A stretch of DNA of 64,000 nt. Origin: Pithys albifrons albifrons (lineage: Eukaryota > Chordata > Aves > Passeriformes > Thamnophilidae). The stretch lies in NCBI RefSeq assembly GCF_047495875.1, contig NC_092459.1, forward strand, positions 16,477,795 to 16,541,794. The letters run 5' to 3'. The notes below the pieces were generated by a model. The model did no database searches. It worked only from the letters and a program-made list of their open reading frames with translations, and was not told where the DNA came from. Shown piece after piece: positions 59,759 through 64,000 of this stretch. Each line of letters starts with the position of its first letter. Positions within the stretch are counted from its first letter, which is position 1. A program made the translations under genes and the position numbers.

Positions 59759-61135
59759 ATAGAACCATAGAATCCTTAAGGTCAGAAAAGACCTTTAAAA
59801 TCGATTCCAACCATCAGTGTAGTACTACCACCATGTTCATCATTAAACCATATCCTCAAGTGACACATCCTTAAATTTTTTGAACACTTCCAAGGATGAT
59901 GATTCCACCACTTCCCTGGACAGCATATTCCAATGCTTTTGCAACTCTTTAAATGAAAAAAATGTTCCTAATATCTAATCTAAACCTCCATTTCCTCTTG
60001 TCCTGTCTCTTGTTATCCAGGAGAAGTGATTGACACCCACCTCACTACAACTTCATTTCAGGTAGTTGTAGACAGTGATAAGGTCTCATTCCAAGACACC
60101 TTTTCTCCAGCTGCTCCCTCAGCATCTCCTAATAGAACTTGTGCTACAGCACCTTCAGCAGCTTCACTGCCCTTCTCTGGACTTGCCCCAGTACCTCTAA
60201 TTCTTTCTTGCAGTGAGAGGCACAGAACTGGACACAGGACTCAAGGTCCAGTCTCACCAGTGCCAAGTACAGGGGGGAAATCACTTCCCTGCTCCTGCTG
60301 GCCACATTATTTGTGACTACAGGCCAGGATGCCATTGGCCTTCATGGCCACCTGGGCACACAGCTGGCTCATGTTCAGTTGATGCCAACCAGCACCTCCA
60401 GGTCATTTTCCACTGGGCAATTTTTCAGCCACTCTGCCCCCAGCCTGTAGTGCTGCATGGAGTTGTTGCAACCCAAGTGCAGGACCTGGCACTTGAACCT
60501 ATTGAACCTCATAGAATTGCCTTTGGTCCACTGATCCAGTCTATCCAGATCCCCCTGCCCAGCGAACCTACTGTCTGGCAGCTCAACACTCCAGCTGAAC
60601 CTGGTGTTGTCTGTGAACTTGCTTTGGGTGCACCTGATCCCCTCATCCAAATAATTGATAAAAGTAATACACAGGACTGGCCCCAACACTGGGCCTTGAG
60701 GAACCCCAGTGGTGATGACCATCTGCCAATTAGATGCAGCACCACTTACCACCACTCTCTGGGTCTGGACATCCTGCCAGTTTTTAATCCAACCAAAAGT
60801 GCACCTCTCCAAGCCATGGGCTGTCAGCTTCTCTAGGAGAATGTTGTGGGAGACAGTATCAAAGGCTTGCTGAAGTCCAGGTAGACACATCCACAGCCTT
60901 TTCCTCATCCATTAGGCAGGCATGATCAGGTTGGTCAAGCAGAACCTGCCTTTGCTAAAGCCATGCTGGCTGGTCCAGATCCCTCAATTGTCCTGTTCAT
61001 GTTGCATGGCAGCACACAAGAAGATATATTCTGTGACCTTCCCAGCACTGAGATAAAATAATTTGCTATCTTTTGGTCTCTTGGGACATCCTTGACTGAT
61101 CAGGGCTGATGATCAATGATTGAAAGTGATTTGGT
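59759..61135 (-). mobile_element. CR1 LINE fragment i, ~1.38 kb, 5'-truncated
   Basis: Minus-strand CR1 from its 3' end ('tagaaccatagaatccttaa') through the ORF2 C-terminus, the reverse transcriptase and part of the region upstream of it, fading at about 61135 ('ctgatgatcaatgattgaaa', which matches 'ctgatgataaatgatggaaa' in fragment g). It belongs to the same subfamily as fragment g but keeps the ~640 bp that g has lost. Confidence 0.95.
60375..60908 (-). pseudogene. CR1 ORF2 reverse transcriptase, longest open remnant
   Basis: A 177-codon minus-strand frame, the longest intact piece of CR1 reverse transcriptase here. Motif blocks in order: 'LQQAFDTVSHNILLEKL' (residues ~9-26), 'VVVSGAASNWQ', 'TTGVPQGPVLGPVL' (~67-80), 'FINYLDEGIR', then KFTDNTRF where FADD should be (complement of 60606-60617), and 'LDQWTKGNSMRFNRFKC'. 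The change from FADD to FTDN loses a catalytic aspartate, so the protein would be inactive even if made. Upstream and downstream parts lie in other frames. The 207-codon plus-strand frame across the same DNA is a shadow. Confidence 0.9.
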
Positions 61136-64000
61136 GAGTGATGTGTGAATAAAACCACACACTGTAGCATCCTACCTTCACTTTGACAAAGATCTTTTAA
61201 AAAATATTTCTGTGACTTTGTTATAGTATATGAAATGATTTACTAAGTCATGTAAATAAAGTTATCCAATTCAAGTTTTACCATCTCAGAATTTTTTGCA
61301 TAACAGCCCAACTAATGGCTGTGAGAAGTCCTTAACAAATTCCAGTTTTCTTAAATTGGAATAAAACTGGTGGTTTATCAGTGACTAAATAACACAGTAA
61401 GATGCAGTATATGTTGTATATTTTATATGTTCTGTACATATTTAGGAAACAGACATTCTAGAAAACTCAAAACTATCACAAAAACTTAGAACAATTATGT
61501 GTTGTATATAGTAAAAATGTAACAGCCTGATAAACCATGAGGTTTCAAAAATAATTATTAATAAAGCAGTTATATATTGGCTTTACTACAATGCAACAGT
61601 TCTGTCCTAAGGACTGGAAAGTATTTTTGAGACTGCAATGTCAGAACAGATATCCAATTGTTTTTAGTACTCCTCTTTTGTGAAGGAACAGGTCTGGCTA
61701 AAGAGACAAAATGTAGAACCAAAGCTTAGCCAGCTCTTCATCCTTGTTCTCTCTCCTCCTTTGAAGAGTAAGATGCAGTGGCTGTCAACCAAGTTTCTAC
61801 TCCGTTCATGGTGTCATGGAGCAAGAGCACAGTGTTTAAGGCTTTCCTCTCTGGCACAGAAAGTCTGACTAGTTAGACAGTATCTCAGCATAAATTTTAT
61901 CCTGTTTAATGTGTAGACCACAACTGAAAAAGCCATGGACAAATAAAGCCTTTTCCAAACCATCTGCTCACAACTCTATTCAATGTTCTTCATCAGTCTA
62001 TAAGTTTGGTCTCCCTTCTTGGGGGATTCTGACATGGTGCATTTTCAAAGTAAAAGGTGACACCTGCTGTGAAAGCAATGAACATTATTAGTGTGTCCAA
62101 CTTCAAATAGTTTTCAATCTTTCAGTGATTATGGATGCTTCCTATCAAAACTGTCCAAGGTGCTGTAACTTTTATATGGGTTTCTGCAAAAAGATAAACC
62201 TTGGAAGTTGCTGGACTGTAAAATAACAGTACACTATGACACTGGCAAACCTTTAAAAGATAAATCTTGGCAGCCACTGGACTGTACAGTATTAACACAC
62301 TCTGACAGCATTGGATGTCTGAAACTCTAGAGAAGGATCCTAGAAGTGATTTTTCTCATGCAACAGAATGAAGTCTGTGTTACCTTAGAAATTCACCTGG
62401 CTTAAGTACATTCACAACTATCCTGTGTAAGTACATATATATTTAGTGAACTTCTAGACAGGCAACAATGGCAATTATTTGCTTTATATTGACTTATTTA
62501 CTCTAATGATAGCTCTGAAACCAAGTCTGGCAATTCCAGTTCTCAGAACAATGGTTTATTTGTAAAAAATAAGCTTCCAAAATACTCAATAATTTTAAGA
62601 ACAATGTACAGTGCCCCTTTTAATATCCTTTTTAGCATTTTTGCAGGTTTAAAAGAAGTTTATTCTTAAAAATCCTTCCAGAAATGCGTCCTCTCAGCTC
62701 ACTCATCCAAGACACTCTATCTTCTAGGACACACTGAGGCTCAGATTTCTCTGTCCCTGCTGCAGGGGCAGCTACCTGCTTGAATATTCTTTCCATGGTT
62801 TCACACAACTCCCATGTTGCAGCATTTGCTTGACCTCCTACTTCCTCCTCTTTTCACAGTTTCCTACTTGGCATTTTCCTCCATTCTGTTACAGCACATT
62901 CGACTCCACGTCCTCATCTTCACGCTTGTCTGCCTCTCCTCTGCATCCCTCCTGGTCCCTACATTAGTCTCACTCAATTTGCTGTCCCGTTTCCGAATGC
63001 ATTTTCCCTCCCTGCTGCTCCCACTATCTGTGGCATGTCCATATTCTCCTGTTTCCTGCTTGGCCCTCACAGAGCAGCTAACAGACCATTACCTTCCCTG
63101 ATGGCATCCTGTCTTCTGCTCGATTGCAAATAACAAGGAGTGGCATCCATCTTCACTGGTTTACCCTCACATTCACCCAGAAACTCTAAGTGGATCTGGC
63201 AACCAATCTTCTGAGATCAGATTTGGCCTTGTCCCGGTGTTGGCAATGGAAGATGGAAGGCATTGTACTTACAGATCAAAATGCAGAGCTTTGTAAATGA
63301 AATAAAGATTGTCATAGCCTAGAATGTATTATTATTATTGATAAAAACCTTCTAGTTAACATTTTTTTGTGCTTTGAGCAACATGAGGGCTGGTGAGGAT
63401 GCTGACTGAGGTCCTGTAGAGCAGCTGCAGAGCTGAGGGATCAGGGCAGACTTGAGAATGAGTCTTTTCTTCTAGTATTGATCAGACGATGGTCCAGAGA
63501 AACCCTTACAAAATGTTAGCATCATTAACTGAGATCCAGTTCTAAATAGATGAAACTTGCTTGCTTCACTGGCTTTACCTTTCCAAGGAAAGTTGTTGAG
63601 TGCTTTTGAACAATTGCTGCCATTTCTGTGACAGCTGTCTGTAAAAAACTAGAAATGATGGCAACTTCAATATGGCATCTTTCACTGCACACTGTAGAAA
63701 ACTAATCATGACCTGAAACTAATCACTGGACCTAATCAAATACTTTCCCTTCAATGACTTCAGAAGTTCTATTTTATTTCTAAAGCTAATCTGCCCTTAA
63801 TGTGTGGGGAAGGAGGACAATAGCCCATGTGGTCTCAGTGCAGGCTGGGAATCTCAGGCGCAGTGTGGGTTTGACAGTTCTGAATAGCAATCCATCACTT
63901 AACAGACAAATGGAAGCTACGGTCTCTTTGCAGCAGCTCTTTTTCAACACCAGGATGACATCTGCGCCCTCTGCAAAGGATTGTACAACGTCAGCCTGAG
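61136..64000. other. Unique DNA, no gene seen
   Basis: No recognised gene or transposon. The largest frame is 95 codons (62814-63101, plus), rich in leucine and serine with no motif. Contains the diverged 66-bp tandem duplication at 62189-62315. The final frame (63802 onward) runs to the window edge and cannot be judged. Confidence 0.5.
62189..62315 (+). repeat. Diverged tandem duplication, ~66 bp unit
   Basis: Two neighbouring copies share 'aaaagataaaycttgg' and 'ctggactgta', followed by a common 'acac-ctatgaca/ctgacagc-tgg' pattern. The period is 66 bp (first copy 62189-62254, second 62255-62315). Divergence is considerable, so the duplication is old. Confidence 0.7.

Noticed and set aside
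60213..60836. 207-codon plus-strand frame
   Set aside because: Antisense to CR1 fragment i, whose true coding remnant is on the minus strand.

Overview
The window looks like non-coding DNA from a bird, most likely a songbird (Passeriformes). This rests on repeats recognised by reading: nine CR1 LINE fragments with the CR1 3' tail (repeats of ATTCTATG or ATTCTGTG), and about ten solo LTRs of avian endogenous retroviruses (ERVL-like with 5-bp target-site duplications, ERVK-like with 6-bp ones). I see no L1 or Alu, no bacterial-type gene density, no rRNA, no tRNA and no CRISPR array. I found no exon of a known cellular gene. Almost every open frame is either under 100 codons or is explained by a repeat. 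The DNA is intergenic or deep-intronic; the sequence does not say which.

Layout. 1-17.3 kb: mostly unique AT-rich DNA with one minus-strand CR1 (2.4-3.0 kb), a long polypyrimidine tract (5.34 kb) and an unexplained 154-codon minus-strand frame (15.9-16.3 kb). 17.3-18.4 kb: a plus-strand CR1 that still shows the reverse transcriptase FADD motif. 22.3-29.0 kb: five solo LTRs in under 7 kb, one of them inside the 3' end of a CR1. 30.1-30.9 kb: a TA/CA/TG microsatellite, then a 12-bp minisatellite, then a CpG-rich patch. 33.2-33.7 kb: a second CpG-rich patch under a 165-codon frame of unknown meaning. 33.7-46.2 kb: mainly unique DNA with one short CR1 tail and one LTR. 46.2-53.0 kb: the densest repeat block, with an ERVL LTR carrying a readable promoter, a long CR1 broken by two separate LTR insertions, and two CR1s with their 3' ends facing. 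57.3-61.1 kb: a short CR1 tail, a 335-bp ERVK-like LTR with a perfect 6-bp duplication, and a 1.4-kb CR1. 61.1-64 kb: unique DNA with one diverged 66-bp tandem duplication.

No set of genes works together here. The readable story is an insertion history: old CR1s, later LTR retroviruses landing between and inside them, and recombination between LTR pairs leaving solo LTRs. All retroelement coding remnants are broken. The observations most worth checking are the nested insertions with exact duplications, the two CpG-rich patches, and the two long open frames that repeats do not explain. I did not find evidence for a new biological system.
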